From Azolla caroliniana (Eukaryota; Polypodiophyta): DNA of 64,000 bases. A program made the position numbers and the translations under genes. Below are positions 31,184 through 43,600 of the stretch, piece by piece (position 1 is the first letter of the stretch; each line of letters starts with the position of its first letter). The notes beneath the pieces are model-generated. The model was not told where the DNA came from, did not search any database, and saw nothing but the letters and a program-made list of their open reading frames with translations. Location: contig JBHGNT010000013.1 in assembly GCA_043228905.1 (NCBI GenBank), positions 9,858,001 through 9,922,000 on the forward strand. The letters run 5' to 3'.

Positions 31184-32170
31184 ATAAAGTCGAAAGAGTG
31201 TTCTTCTGGTGTATATACACATGTTATGGAAAGGCATTCCCCAGCAGAGAGGCTGTCTCTGTGTGGAGTGGCTTCAAAAGGCCAAAATACATTCATATAG
31301 AGTTCAAGCCTGAATCAGTATCCATACATTTCAAACAAATGCTCTGTAATGGCATAATTTACGTACACTTTTAAAAGATGTGTTTAAATTAATTGGAATT
31401 GACTTAAGATGTGTTGAAACAGTAAGAGATTTGGGGCGATAATTAGTGTGTTTAAAATAACATAATTATGGATAATAAAATCATTGAGACAGACTCCATA
31501 CATTTACCATCTATATAATAAACAAACGGAGCGCGAGTAATTTTTTGTGAATGCTCATCTCCATTCTCATTCTCTCTCAATATTCATGTATCATTTTAGA
31601 ATACATTGTTGAGCTATCAACCCTTCAACCAGTATATCCCTTTGTTTTCTGGTAAACACATATATCAACTGGTTTTGGTGCTTGTACACTTGGTCAATGT
31701 CAAGTAAATATTCTTTGGGTCAGTCTAGCTTTGAAAATTCCCACCACTTGAGAACATTTTTTGTTGTTAAAAAGGTAGTTAACAGCGCTATTGCAGTGTA
31801 AAGCATACTCAATCTTCATTGTGAAGTTGTGAGCGGTATTAATTTGTATAGACAACCATGTCATAATTACTCACTTAAGACCAAAATGTTGATGCAAAAT
31901 AATTCTGCCAATAACCCTTTGTCATTGGTTTAATTAATATGCTATGCGTTCAAGGGAGACTTTAATGTGGAAGAAAGGCACCATTGCATACACTATTGGG
32001 TACTTTGGCTTTGATCATCAGTAATACACATGCCCATGATTTTCCTAGCCAAGTGCCAAAACACTTTGTAATACTAATAAGAATTCATGATTAAGGTCTG
32101 AAAAGTCGGTATAAAGCAACATAATCTGATGATATTGACTCTTCTATAGTTATATAGTCATACAATATAG
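31184..32170. other. Spacer between convergent genes
   Basis: AT-rich. It must hold the 3' UTR and polyadenylation signals of both the CBS-domain gene and the metalloproteinase gene. aataaa-like words occur, but no single signal can be picked. No transposon hallmark seen. Confidence 0.7.
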
Positions 32171-33394
32171 TTATATAACTAGAACATGAGTGGGAGAAGT
32201 GAGGATTGAAGATAACAATATGAGTAGGGTTAAGATTAAGCATGACGTTTGAACATTAGCTCCATTATTAATGAAGCCCTGAGGGACTCCTGGGAGAGGC
32301 TTATTGGGGTCGTAGGAAGGGTTCACACCATAGATTGCCTGTGCCCCGTCTATGTCATCTGGAGTCAGCTCGGCCTTCACTTCCCAGGTATTGAGGCTGG
32401 GATACATGACAGCCTTGACTACGGCCGAGTGTTCGAGGCCGATGACATGGCCGATCTCATGCAATGCCACGGACTGCAAATCGATTTGGTCAGTGCTACT
32501 GCTTCTTGCTTCTCGAGGAGGAGAATCCATGACACTCCATGACTCCGCATCGTCGAAATGAAGTTCCGAAGGAGGATTTTGATTGGTGTCAGGGTCGGGT
32601 GGCCACACGAGGGCATGTGCGAGCTCGCCGAACCTCCCGTCGAAAGGGCTGCCATCCCCATGCACGTTCTGATAGAACGCGATCTTGATGTCTGCTTTCG
32701 AATAGTCGTCGATCTCCGTGAAACTGAGGGGGACGACGGCCGCCCATTCCTTGAAGGCATTGGCGAACACCTCTCTCCGTTCGTGTGCCGATACCTGGGA
32801 GGTCTCGTTGACAGGATGGAATGCATAAGTAATGGCATTGCGGTGGGAGGGCGGCCATGTGCCGATGGCGGAGGTGCTGAGCGCGAAATGGTGGAGCGGA
32901 GAGAATGTGGGCCGGCGATATGGCCGTGGCCGGACACGGTGGTGCATTAACATGAGGGAGGTTCCATTGACGACATCGTGGCGGCCGCAGCGGGGAGTCA
33001 TGAGATTGAGGAGAGTGGGGTTGTCCAAGGTGCCCGACACACGGAGGCCGAAGCTTTTCTGGTATAGTTGGAGGGCCGCCAAGGTGTCGGAGTCGAAGTC
33101 ATCGGTCATCAGCTGGTGCTGTGATGGTGATGGTGGAGGCGGCAGTTGGGTCCAGGTCCAGCCCGGAAAGTAGCCGAAGTGGGCCAGGTATTGCTTGAGG
33201 GAGGAGATCCCAGGCTTGGAGTCCCCCAGGCCCACACCATGCAAGCTCCGGAAGTGGGTCCATGGACCATGAGCCTGCGTGGAGGGTCTACCTGGCAGTA
33301 CGGGCCCCCAGTCTATGGGTCGAGCACTAACCATTACGAGTGTATGAAGCGATATGAGAAGCAGAAGCAGAAGCGGAAGATGAGGATGATGATG

Positions 33395-33425
<31 letters not shown>

Positions 33426-33499
33426 AGCAGAGCTGGAAGAAGAGGAGGAATTGAGGAGGAACAGAGCAAGGGCTGCTGCAGGCGATGAATCTTCATCAT
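32171..33499 (-). CDS. MMP: Plant matrix metalloproteinase (matrixin, M10A), intronless
   Basis: Zinc endopeptidase of the extracellular matrix, 442 residues from the ATG at 33499. A hydrophobic signal core (about 41-57, ending VSA) follows an odd His-rich N-terminus (about 26-40). The propeptide has a peptidoglycan-binding-like fold (DTLAALQLYQKSFGLRVSG) and the cysteine switch PRCGRHD (about 169-175). The catalytic domain has HEIGHVIGLEH (about 347-357) binding zinc, and the Met-turn VMYPS. The C-terminus ends in a hydrophobic run of about 20 residues, as in GPI-anchored plant MMPs. There is no hemopexin domain and no intron, as is usual in plants. All key residues are present. Confidence 0.95.
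33382..33426 (-). repeat. (CAT)n microsatellite encoding the MMP His tract
   Basis: On the minus strand, CAT and CAC-type codons give two His runs broken by Pro. Length is likely to vary between individuals. Confidence 0.85.
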
Positions 33500-34470
33500 C
33501 ACATCTGCTCTGCTCTGCTCTCTGTCTGTCTGTCTATCGGATGGCGTTTCCGAACTGTTCTCTTCTCTCTTCTCTCTCTCTCTCTCTCTGGTTATATTTC
33601 CATACGCAACAACCTAAGAAACGCAAACGCAAGTGTTGATTTGCGCGTGACGAAAACGCAAACGCAAACGCAAATGCAAATGCAAAACGCAGAAAATGAT
33701 TCATAGATAGATACATAGTGATAGATACACGAAAGGGACCATTAATATGAGCTACAAGTCGGGGTAAAATCGGGTTTATTTCAGTTTTCGTTGGAATTAA
33801 GGGCTGGGTGAGTTTTTGCTGTTTTTGTTTGATAGTTTTGGAGTTGTTTCTCTGAGTTTGTATATGTTGATCCCAGTGTGGATTCGGGTAAAAAAAGATA
33901 GCGATATATACACGTATACGTACAATACACATACACATGCTCACAAAATGTCAACAATTTTATCTACCAATTGGGCTATACATGTTCAGAGACCAAAATC
34001 TCGGAGTTGTACATATACAAACTCCGCACACTACAAACCTAAAAAATCGCAAGATGTAATGTGCAAAAACTCAGAGATCATGGCTCTTGTTCAGAGGATG
34101 GCAAGATAAACTCGTAATTTTTGCAGCTATTTGCATTAGAGTCTCTTGAAATCAATGTAAATCTATCACAATGCAAACACGGAACCTTCTTAGTCTTACA
34201 TATTGACAACCGCCTCTTAGCACCTCTTTGTTGTCTTCCGAGCACCTCTTTGTAGTCTTCCGGTGTGTGTTTTGGTTGTGTTTGGGGAGCTAACAATAAG
34301 TTCTTGTGAAATGTTGGGAGTGGCTCCTCTTTTCGCACCAATTTGTTGCTTTTGACCGATTGAACCTCTGGATGCCATATTGGTTGTTGCCGGTGCACCC
34401 ATAGATGAGAGCAACTCTTTCCCCGATCTACCATGATTTACTTGCAAGGCCCTGGTAATCACAATATGAA
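33500..34470. other. 5' flank of the MMP gene
   Basis: Contains a CT/GA tract near 33565-33590, cgcaaa-type repeats at about 33610-33695 and AT-rich DNA. The promoter should lie here, but I cannot place a TATA box with confidence. From about 34100 it shades into transposon-like sequence. Confidence 0.55.
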
Positions 34471-35060
34471 CATTGGAGCAGGACATTCTACCATAGAGTG
34501 GGAGTGGTCATGCTCAATATTCAAAACCAATATCGGGCCTCATTCATAATATACGTTATGTTGTTATCAGTCACATATCTTTCTAGTATCCTCTCAAGCT
34601 CTTTAAGTCTTGACCTTTGATCCTTACAATTTGCATGATTCTGGAATCTACCACTCTCACATATCTCGTGTCGTTGTATGTACCATTCTATCACGCTCCC
34701 GCCGATGCAAGTGCAAGAGACACTATCCCCGATTAAGACATGTGCAAGTTTGGTAATAAACAAATTTATTCTCCCTCTCAATGTAGTGTACTTGAGAAAT
34801 TGCTAATGTCTCTCCACAAGATTGGTAGTGTCAACATGTCCATAGTTTAGTCTACCAAACTTGGGCCATAGATTCCTCCAAACACAAGTTTGTCCACACT
34901 ATCCAGATTCTATATATTGCAAAACCCCAGGTTTGTTTGTGTATTCCTTCCTTATCTCCTCACACATAACATTGAAGGAAGATTCTATAATTCATGCATG
35001 AGTTGGTGCACCCTTTGATAGAGGGGGGTTTCTTTGGACATCACTCACTTTGGGCAACAA
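34471..35060 (-). pseudogene. Possible MULE/SWIM-type transposase remnant
   Basis: The minus-strand frame reads NKPGVLQYIESG, then GRLNYGHVDTTNLVERH and LKYTTLRGRINLFI, broken by two TAG stops, each where a Trp would fit. The pattern of a short Gly-Arg motif, then TTNLVER and then a LKY segment resembles the C-terminal part of MULE-type or SWIM-associated transposase-like proteins in plants. I could not confirm the family by eye. Confidence 0.35.
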
Positions 35061-35321
35061 GTTGTCAACCCATGATCTTTTAGCGTGGAACAAACACAAA
35101 AAAAGACAAGAACGTGTTTGTGAGTGTTCCACATTGTGACAATCGAAGATTCATGATTGTAAAGAAGTAGATAAACAATTGTGGGTTAGTTAATATCTAA
35201 TTCTGTAATTAGTTAACCACATGCGTGATTAAGGAGCAGAAGCTAATGTGTATGTATATGTAGGAGAGGTTTTAGGTTTGGACTTAATGAACACTTATGG
35301 GGGATGACTTAAAAAAAATCT

Positions 35322-36806
35322 TGAGCAACAACACTTTGTATTAATTAGCATTAGTTACAAAAGGGCCCACAATGGGTATATATACATCTTGTGTGCAAGA
35401 GTGCACACATAGTCAAAGGGAATGTAAGTACAAAATCCTATTTAAGGGTGTGATAACTTATAAGTAGTGGGGGTATCTAGAGTAACTCCTATTTAAGACT
35501 TCACTCTAAACTAGATTCTATTCATGTAAGTTTGTAACTACTAAGTTACATGACAACCTAAATGCTTAAAACTAGTTGAGCTTGACTATCTCAACACGCC
35601 CCCTCAAGCTCAAGTGTGAGGTTCAGTGGTCGACAACAGTCGGTCAACTATTATGCTTGTTTGTTCGGCTTGTCCGATCTTCGAGCCGTTTTGGCCTTTC
35701 AAGGACCTTTCGGTTGTGCCTTTTTTGTGTCGGCCTTTCCAATCAACAATTTCGGTTCCTCCCCCTCAAGTTGGTGAAGAAGGCTTGGAGTATCAAGTGG
35801 TTGAAGGACGAGTGCTAGTGAAAATTGTTGAAGCTTGTCTGCCCCCAAGGCCTCGGTGAGGATATCAGTCGTATGTCTTGTAGTGCCTGCATGTTGGAGA
35901 TCGATGTCACCATAAATTATGTGCTCCTAAACATTGTGATAATGTGCCTCAATATGTTTGGTTTAGGCATGAAAAACCAAATTTCGGGCTAGCTGGATAT
36001 TGCTTTGATTGTCACAGTAGATGTGTATCGGTCCGTTTGTCGACTCATTGAAGTCTTTTAATAATCATTTTAGGCAAATTGCTTCACAGATGGCTATGGC
36101 AATCCCCGTATACTCAACTTCGGTGCTCGACAGTGCAACTGTCGGTCGCTTTTTGCTGCTCCAAGAAATTGCTCCACTTTCGAGTGAGAAGAAAAAGTCG
36201 GATGTTGAGCGTCAATCCGATACATAGTCGGCCCAATCAACATCTTTGTATCCTTCTAGCTGAGCCGACAATCTTTTCTTGTAGAAAATACCCCTATCCA
36301 TGGTTCCACTAACTTATCGAAAAACTCGCTTAGCACAATTCAAATGTGTATCACACGGTGTTCGCATAAATTGACTAAGGAGGCCGACCGGGTAGCTGAA
36401 TTTGGGCTAAGTGATTGTTAAGTAGATGAGACTCCCAATTATTTGCCAATACTAAGTTGGCTCACACACGGTGTTGGAAGTTGCGTGCAACTTTAAGGTC
36501 CGATTGAGGAGACTTGAGATGGACTTTAGGTTCTTCGTGCCAAGTTTGAATAGTAGGGTCAAGATATAGTGGCATTGTGAGAGTAGGATACCAGTGGTGG
36601 TTTGGATAACCTCAATTCCCAGGAAGTAATGAAGCTTGTTCATATCTTTCATCTCGAACTTGTTAGAGAGAACCATCTTAATCCTATTGATTTCAGATAT
36701 ATGTTCTCCCCCAATTACCAAATCATCGACATATATGACAATGAATATTTGGTCACTTATGTTGCTCCTGATGAATAAGGAGTTGTCGGATTTAGACATG
36801 ATGAAG
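35322..36806 (-). mobile_element. Copia-G: 3' end of a Ty1/copia element
   Basis: Minus strand. Decayed RT and RNase H (36806 to about 35610), purine tract (gagcttgagggggcg), then a short 3' LTR of about 275 bp (35596-35322, TGTTGAGATAG to the gctca end). The purine tract and LTR start resemble Copia-B. Confidence 0.8.
35610..36806 (-). pseudogene. Copia-G RT and RNase H
   Basis: RT piece with YVDDLVIGG and MKDMNKLHYFLGIEV at 36799-36452. RNase H pieces with YCDNQSNIQLA and TKHIEAHYH lie at about 36030-35860. Several stops and shifts separate them. Confidence 0.85.
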
Positions 36807-37500
36807 CCAATTTGGTGAATACCGTGTTATCTTTTGTTGTTCCCTACCGACTAATCACTAAGGTCGATTTACACACACAGGTCGAATGACTTACTCAGAG
36901 TCATCTTATCAATAAGACTGTTGTCAGAGACTAGAGTCGGTCGACTCTGATTGCCACTTACTTCAACACTAAAACATATATAGATACTAAATTACTTAAT
37001 TATCTCGCTCTGATTACCAATACTCTCTATGGTTGACTGTATAGATCACGAGTAAGAGGAAATTCAGATTTGCAATTAACATAGAATACTGAATAACAGT
37101 CATGAATACAGTTTAACAACTTCACATAGAATATGCTCTAACTCAAAATTATAGTAAACTTATAGCAATATAGATCGATCATAAATTACAATGCCCTCAA
37201 CCCTTCTTATAGGTGGCATGAGAGTCTTTTTAAGAATTGTGCAATTGCATGTTTGGCAAGAATCCTACAGTTATACTCAACTAACTGTCCTAATATTTTT
37301 TACTTGCCAGCTTAATTATATTTTTTTACTATCCTTTTACATTCGTCTGACTACACACTTGTATGTTTCAAATACCTTTCATTTCAACTACGACTATTAC
37401 TAAGACTATACTTAGACTATGGCTATACTTTCGAGTAGCTCATCGAGTTATGCTTTGGCTAGCCGATCGGCTCACACATGGCATGCTCGTGGGACAATGC
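36807..37500. other. AT-rich stretch without recognised features
   Basis: No domain, repeat border or RNA gene seen on either strand. Confidence 0.6.
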
Positions 37501-38381
37501 CTTGCATGGTCGAACCCCAAATTTAGGCACCGGTGACATCCTCGTCTTCGTCGTTGTTCTGGTCATCCTCCTTAGGCTTAGCCAAATCGGCTGAGGTAGC
37601 CAAATTGGACAAGAGAATGACTGGAAGAAGACCAACTAAGGGAAGACAACCCAACTTCGGGGGGAGCGTCTGAATGAGTGAGCTAGAGCCAGCTAAACAT
37701 AGGGGCAGAGCTGGAAAGGAGAAGAAAGCCAGGAAGTGCTTAAACTAAGATAGCCAAAGATTGGGTTGAAGACGAATCGGAGACAATCGATTCGGATGAG
37801 AGGAATGATTCGGACGAGCCAAATCATATGAAGGTGAGGTGGTAGCCGAAGCCGACACCGATACGGAGGAGCCAATGGGTCGAAGGGCACCAAATCCGCA
37901 AAGGCAAGGAGAAGGCCGTCAAGGGCCTTAGAAGCAAACGACCGACTGGGTGGGTAAAGGAGCGCGGGACCGGACGGGTCGTGGAGCGCAAGCAAGGGGG
38001 CGTGAAGCTAGGAGAAGCCAGAGTGGAGGACCAGTTGGACTTGACAAACGGAGACCTCAAGTTGAGCTTGAGGGGGAGTGTTGAGAGACAAACTCAACAT
38101 GGAGCCAGACCGGCTGAAGAAGCTAGCAGGCCGTTGGAGGCCTTTATTCCTATTCTTAGTAATAGGAATATTAAGTACAGTCAGTGTCATATGCCCTTAT
38201 GTGAGCATTAAAGTACTTGTTAGTGCTTGAGTCAGCCTATGTAAGAGGCTTGTATAAAAGTGCTCATTGAGCACAATTGTATGTACAAAGTGTTATTATT
38301 TTGAATATAGTTTTTGTGTCTGCTCATATTTGTCTCTCCCTCTCCCTCTCTCCCTCTTTGTGTATACCGAACCGTTTACAG
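37501..38381 (+). repeat. Copia-B2: tail and 3' LTR of a Copia-B family member
   Basis: 37540-38078 corresponds to the charged tail of Copia-B in decayed form (runs of tcggatgag and gagccaa). A purine tract gagcttgagggggag is followed by an LTR of about 303 bp at 38079 (TGTTGAGAGAC). It shares tataaaagtgctca and gagcac with the Copia-B LTR. The end is put at 38381 (gtttaca) and is uncertain. Confidence 0.7.
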
Positions 38382-39456
38382 GTGTCCGGCTTAACCGGTT
38401 GTATTCTTTGTGAACAAGCTTCTGCATATGCTAATCTTTTACATACATCAAAAGGTGAGCAAGTTTATATCATCATGTGAAGTCCTATAGTTCTACACAC
38501 AATAGCGATGCCATAACTAAGACATTGTTCCATCAAGACTGATATTGTAAGTCCAAGATTAGAAGACTTAAACTCAATCATGTTAGTGCACATCAAGGGT
38601 ATAGTTTCTTGTTTTCTTCCTTATGGAGAATTTGACCATAAGAATATATCTGCTCAATATTTATAAACCAATCATCAAGAAACTCAACCATGCCATCATC
38701 ATAGCCCCCCGCATCATTATGTTGAGTAGGTGGATTGACATTTCTTGTATGTTATTTCCTTAATCTTTTGTAACTCTTTCGATAATTGTCATGAAGTACC
38801 TACATGTAATCTTTGGATAGTGGGGTTAGGTTGTATGCTAGTCTCAAGTGTGTTAAAAAATTAGCCTAAGTTGATGCCTTTAGGAATATACAAGACAATT
38901 TTGTTAAACTGTTTAAGAACACATTTGAAGACATTAAAAGAAAGAGGACACGCCCAAATGATGTCAAAAGTTTGTCTTCTCCAAATATAATTAATCAAAA
39001 TCACACCAACGTAATGATCTAATGGCTAGCATTGTAAGATAGACACTTACATCTTGAGTCATATTCTTAGGTATATTGTCATTATATGTGCTACAAATGT
39101 GCAATTAGTTGTATTATGTCTCCATTGCTACTAATGATAAGGATATCTATATTTCCTTGAGGGTATGGTATCTTATCTATATACAATTGTAGATCATATT
39201 GGCATTCCATTTCACTTTCTATTAGTGATGCAACATTTGCATAAACACCATATCTTTTTAGGCTTCTACTAAATTGGACTAATTGATTCCATGTAGTCCA
39301 CGTGTATATATCTAGGCCCACAAAAGGATATTAGTGTAACTTCTTAATGGGGAGGGATATGTACCTCCTTTGTGATGAACAAGCGTCGACCAACTTTGTG
39401 AGATATGGTGGATGGGGCGGGGCTATCATATAACAATTACCCAAAAAACTAAAAAT
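38382..39456. other. Unresolved decayed sequence
   Basis: Short open pieces on the minus strand, such as 39321-39091, with no recognised domain. Around 38720-38640 a minus frame reads DDGMVEFLDDWF, which may be a scrap of a transposase. No terminal repeats found. Confidence 0.45.
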
Positions 39457-40113
39457 TGTTGGCCGGGCAGGACGACCAAAGTATGAAAGGGCCGAAAGAT
39501 GGCCAAAGTGTGAAAGGATCGTAGGGACAAGCACAAGTCATAACCCAACCAAGTGGGGCCAGACGAGCAACCAATGTGGTGGATCCAGTAGGGTGGAGCT
39601 GGCCAAGAACTGGACAAAAGTTTAGAATGTAACATAATGTATGTAAATAACTAGAGAGAGAGAGAGGTAATGGTTCATGCACTTGAGGCATGCAATCTTA
39701 TAAACAGGGGATCAGTTGTATGGAGTCAGTCCAGATAGTAGATTTCTCTGTTTTGTATAAACGCTACATCTATACTTTTGCATTCGTTTCCCTACTTGTA
39801 CTGTGCATTGTGTATTGTGTAAGTTGAGCGGTTGAAGCCGACTCAAGTCTAGTTCAAAGTGTATATGTGTATTGGATCACCCGACCAGGTATCGTTTTGT
39901 TTGAGCATAACTTTATGTGTTCTATGTACAGTTGCAGTCATCGACGTGCAACCGGCTAGTACTATCCACCCTCAGACCACAAGACATTTGATTCAGATAC
40001 TTAGGGAGTAAGCATCTGACCCGTGTTATATCGGGAGGGTATAACACAGTTTGGCACGCCCGGTTTGATCTATGAAGACACAACGACCAGAAGCAAGAAG
40101 CAGGATGGATGTC
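39457..40113 (+). mobile_element. Tat-F1: LTR, primer site and gag start of a gypsy element
   Basis: LTR 39457-40048 (TGTTGGCCGGG to AACACA, 592 bp), then a primer-binding site at 40052-40065 (TGGCACGCCCGGTT) and an ATG at 40072. It is cut off after 40113 by Copia-E. The last 209 bp (from gagcataac) reappear at 47234-47444. Confidence 0.75.
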
Positions 40114-40196
40114 AGTATTCCAGATAATAAAGCTTCTATGTATAAAAACGCCCTAACATAATGATTCTTATTGATGGTAAATATATCTTATTAGTT
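40114..40196 (-). repeat. Copia-E LTR-a, fragment
   Basis: Same sequence as the start of LTR-b from 40375 on the plus strand (agtattccagataataaag). It runs for about 83 bp and then switches to gag sequence. Confidence 0.9.
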
Positions 40197-40370
40197 ATTT
40201 TCATTTAATTTTTTGATTAAATACTTTCTTGTGGTAGGTGTTGTTGATGTTGCTGTTGAGGCCATTGATGTTTCTTCACTCGAAGCCATTTCTGCAGACC
40301 TTCCGGATCGACCTATAGAGAATGCTTAGAGAGAAAATGGATATCTAGGATTGTTTTGGCTTTGATACCA
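40197..40370 (-). pseudogene. Second Copia-E primer site and gag start
   Basis: TGGTATCAAAGC (40370-40359, minus) directly abuts LTR-b and is one base off the usual initiator-Met site. The ATG at 40289 starts a gag N-terminus (MASSEETS...TTRKYLIKKLNENN) that matches the gag near 45850-45790 and then breaks off. Confidence 0.88.
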
Positions 40371-40594
40371 TGTAAGTATTCCAGATAATAAAGCTTCTAT
40401 GTATAAAAACGCCCTAACATAATGATTCTTATTGATGGTAAATATATAGGTACAATCTTGGAAATCAGTTACATATGAACCTTCACGGTTCTTGAAGTAA
40501 AAGAGTTACATGTGAACCTTCATGGTTCTTTATTCATGCTAAAGTATTTTCTAATATCCTAATATATATTGCTTACATTAATAATGTTCTAACA
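40371..40594 (-). repeat. Copia-E LTR-b, complete
   Basis: 224 bp. Minus strand TGTTAGAAC to TACTTACA, with the purine tract aacggggggtg before it and the primer site after it. It serves both as 3' LTR of the long copy and as 5' LTR of the deleted one. Confidence 0.9.
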
Positions 40595-40615
40595 CCCCCC
40601 GTTAAGGTAAGCAAT

Positions 40616-43600
40616 TTATTTCTTCTTAGGGTTTAGTAAACTAAGGCCAATTTTAGAACAACACAACCAATGCTTTTGGCTTGAGACAGGTTTCGTTAAG
40701 AAATCAGCCCACATGGTGGTTGTTGAAGTGTATTGTAAAATCATCTCTTTAGTTGCTACCAATTCTGTTATAAAGTGATGTCGAGCTCTAATTTGTTTGT
40801 TTTGATCTGTGATCTTTGGGTTTTCAGCTAACTTTATACACGATTGATTGTCACAATAGATCTTCATTTCCGAGAGTTTGAAAATGTCAAGCTCTTCAAT
40901 AATTGTCTTAATCCAAATTCCTTCTTTGGTTGTGAGAGCTGCTGCTACATACTCTGCTTCAGTACTTGACAATGCCACCGAAGTTTGTCTTTTACTTCAC
41001 CATGCTATAGCACCTCCAGCAAATGTGAGGAGCATACCAGAGGTTGATTGAGAGGTATCGATATCCCATCCTCAATCAGAATCCGTCCAACCTTGTAGGG
41101 GAGCATGAAGCCATCCGTTGAGCTAGGACGAATTTTGGAATTGGAAGCTGCAGTAGGTAAGCACCATGTCTTTAGTATGTTGTAGGTAGTAGAGAACCCG
41201 CTTTAGGGTTTGCCAATGTGCTATTCTAGGATTTTTCATAAACCTAGATAGAAAACCAACACAAAAAGATAAATCTGGTCGTGTACAACTTACCAAATAC
41301 CTGACACTTCCTAAAATTTGGCGATATGGAAGTGATGCCATGATTTTCTCGTCCATTATAGTTTGTGGACTATCATTAGAAGATAGTTTTCATGGTACTG
41401 TCATTGGTGTTTGAATAGGTTTGCAATCTGCCATGTCAAATTTCTTTAATATATCTTCCACCAACTTCTTTTGTGAAAGAGTGAGAGTACCTTCCATTCT
41501 ATTTCGAGTCACTTTGATACCAAGGCAAAACTCCATTGGTCCTAAGTCTTTAACTAGAAACTTCATTTTTAGTTGGGAGATGGTCTTCCTCATAGCATTA
41601 ATTGAATTTGAAGCAATAGGAAGGTCATCAACATATACACCAAGAAGTATAAAAATTTTACATTCCTTTCGGATGTATAAATTTGGTTATGCCTGAAGAC
41701 GTTTGAATCCAATAGATTCAAGGTAAGTATGTAGCTTCAAATGCCACATTCTAGGTGATTGTTTGAGACCGTATAAGGATTTCTTGAGTTTGCACACATG
41801 ATGAGGATTCTTTGGATCTACAAAGAAAGGAGGTTGCTCCATATAAATTTCCTTATCCAAGTCGCCATGAAGGAAAGCCGTTTCTACATCAAGATGGTGT
41901 AATTCTAGGTTTAAGCCAGCCCTTATAGCAAACATAAACCTGAGCGGAACTGCTTTAAGAGTTGGGGCAAAAGTGGATGTGAAGTCAAGGCCTGGAACTT
42001 GTGAAAACCCTCAAGCAACAAGTCGTGCCTTGTGTCGAAGTAGGGCTCCTTGTGAATCAAATTTCTTGGTCAAAACCCACTTGTTTGAGATGACATTTCA
42101 GTTTTCTGGAGGTTTAACAAGTTCCCAAGTGTCATTCTTTAGCAAAGTATCAATCTCAAGTTGCATTGCTTCTTTCCACTTGACACTATCCAGTCCATGA
42201 ATGGCTTCTTCAACACTAAGAGAAAAATCATCGTCATCAAGAATTTCTAAATCATCTTGTGCAAAATCCACTTCGGGAGAAAGATCAGCCATTAGTGCTT
42301 GTAATGGTTCAGTGATCTCCATAATTTCTTTCAAGCTTCTGAACTTAGATCTCCTTGTGGGAAGACGAGGGTAAGCATCTTCATCATCAAGTGATTCAAG
42401 ATCAAGATTTGGCTCGAAATGGGAGGAAACGGAGGAAACATTTTTAGGAGATGTAAAATATGTATTAAAATGGAACCCTAATTTTGAATCAGAGGGAGAA
42501 TGCCAATATTTTCCTGAGTTTTCAAGATTTGTTGTAGAATCAATTGCTTCATAAGTTGAGTAATGGGATATTGGTTCACCATCATTTCTGATTGTTGTGT
42601 CCTTATTGTTTACAACTGAGAAGGGTGTCGATGCAGATGCATGATCCATCGCTGGAATTGTAGTGGAAAATACGGGACCTATTGTTGTTGTTTGTCCTAT
42701 CGAAAGCACCTTTGGAACTGTTGATGTTATCGTAGGTGTTACAGTACGAGATGTACGGGTGATTGATAACTGTGATAAGTGAGGGTGAAAGATGTAATGT
42801 GTGGATATGTATGTGTAATGTTATACGATTATGAGTGTGAATGTAAGTGTGAGTGTGGTGATCGCCAAAAGGTGTTGTATGTTTTAGGGTTAGGGTTAAT
42901 GGTAATGGTGATTGGTGATGGAGATGACGAAGATAGACATGGTATAATAATGAAGATAATGGAGAGTATGATGGTGAGAGAGATCATGAAGATGTTGACA
43001 AGCATTGAGAAGCATTGCGGGGTGGGGGGTGGTGCCTAGAATGGCTCCACCATCCTCCCAAGGGGGTTCAACGTTAAGGGGAGGGAAGAGAGAGATATGA
43101 TGAGAGAGAGAGAGAGAGAGAAAAGAGAGAGATTGAGAGAGAAATGGTTCTTCTCTTCATTCATTCCCCATGAGGGGTTAAATAGGTACAAAGGGTTAGA
43201 TACACAAGGGTGCAAGCCCCTTGGGCATTCACACCTAACCACTCACTCACACCTCTTTGTATCCACCACACTCACACTTACATTCACACTCATAATCGTA
43301 TAACATTACACATACATATCCACACATTACATCTTTCACCCTCACTTATCAGAGTTATCAATCACCCGTACATCTCGTATGGTAACAGTAGGAACCTTTG
43401 TTGTTGCCATCGGAATTGTCGTTGTCGTTGTTGAAACTGCTGGTTGTTGCCACTCTACTAATGTCATTTCAAGGTTTGTGTTCTCCTTCATTCTCAGAGG
43501 TTCTTCAATATGTCTTCTTTCTTTTCTCAAGTCATTTCCATTGTTCACATGCAATTGATTTTGCATGTCTTGCATTTCCATTTTTCCATGTGACAATTCA

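Noticed and set aside
32558-32950. Plus-strand frame of 130 codons across the MMP gene
   Set aside because: Antisense shadow of a GC-rich catalytic domain; no domain of its own.
39904-40113. The 209-bp repeat as a giant target-site duplication
   Set aside because: About 7% divergence, starts inside an LTR, and copia elements make 5-bp duplications.
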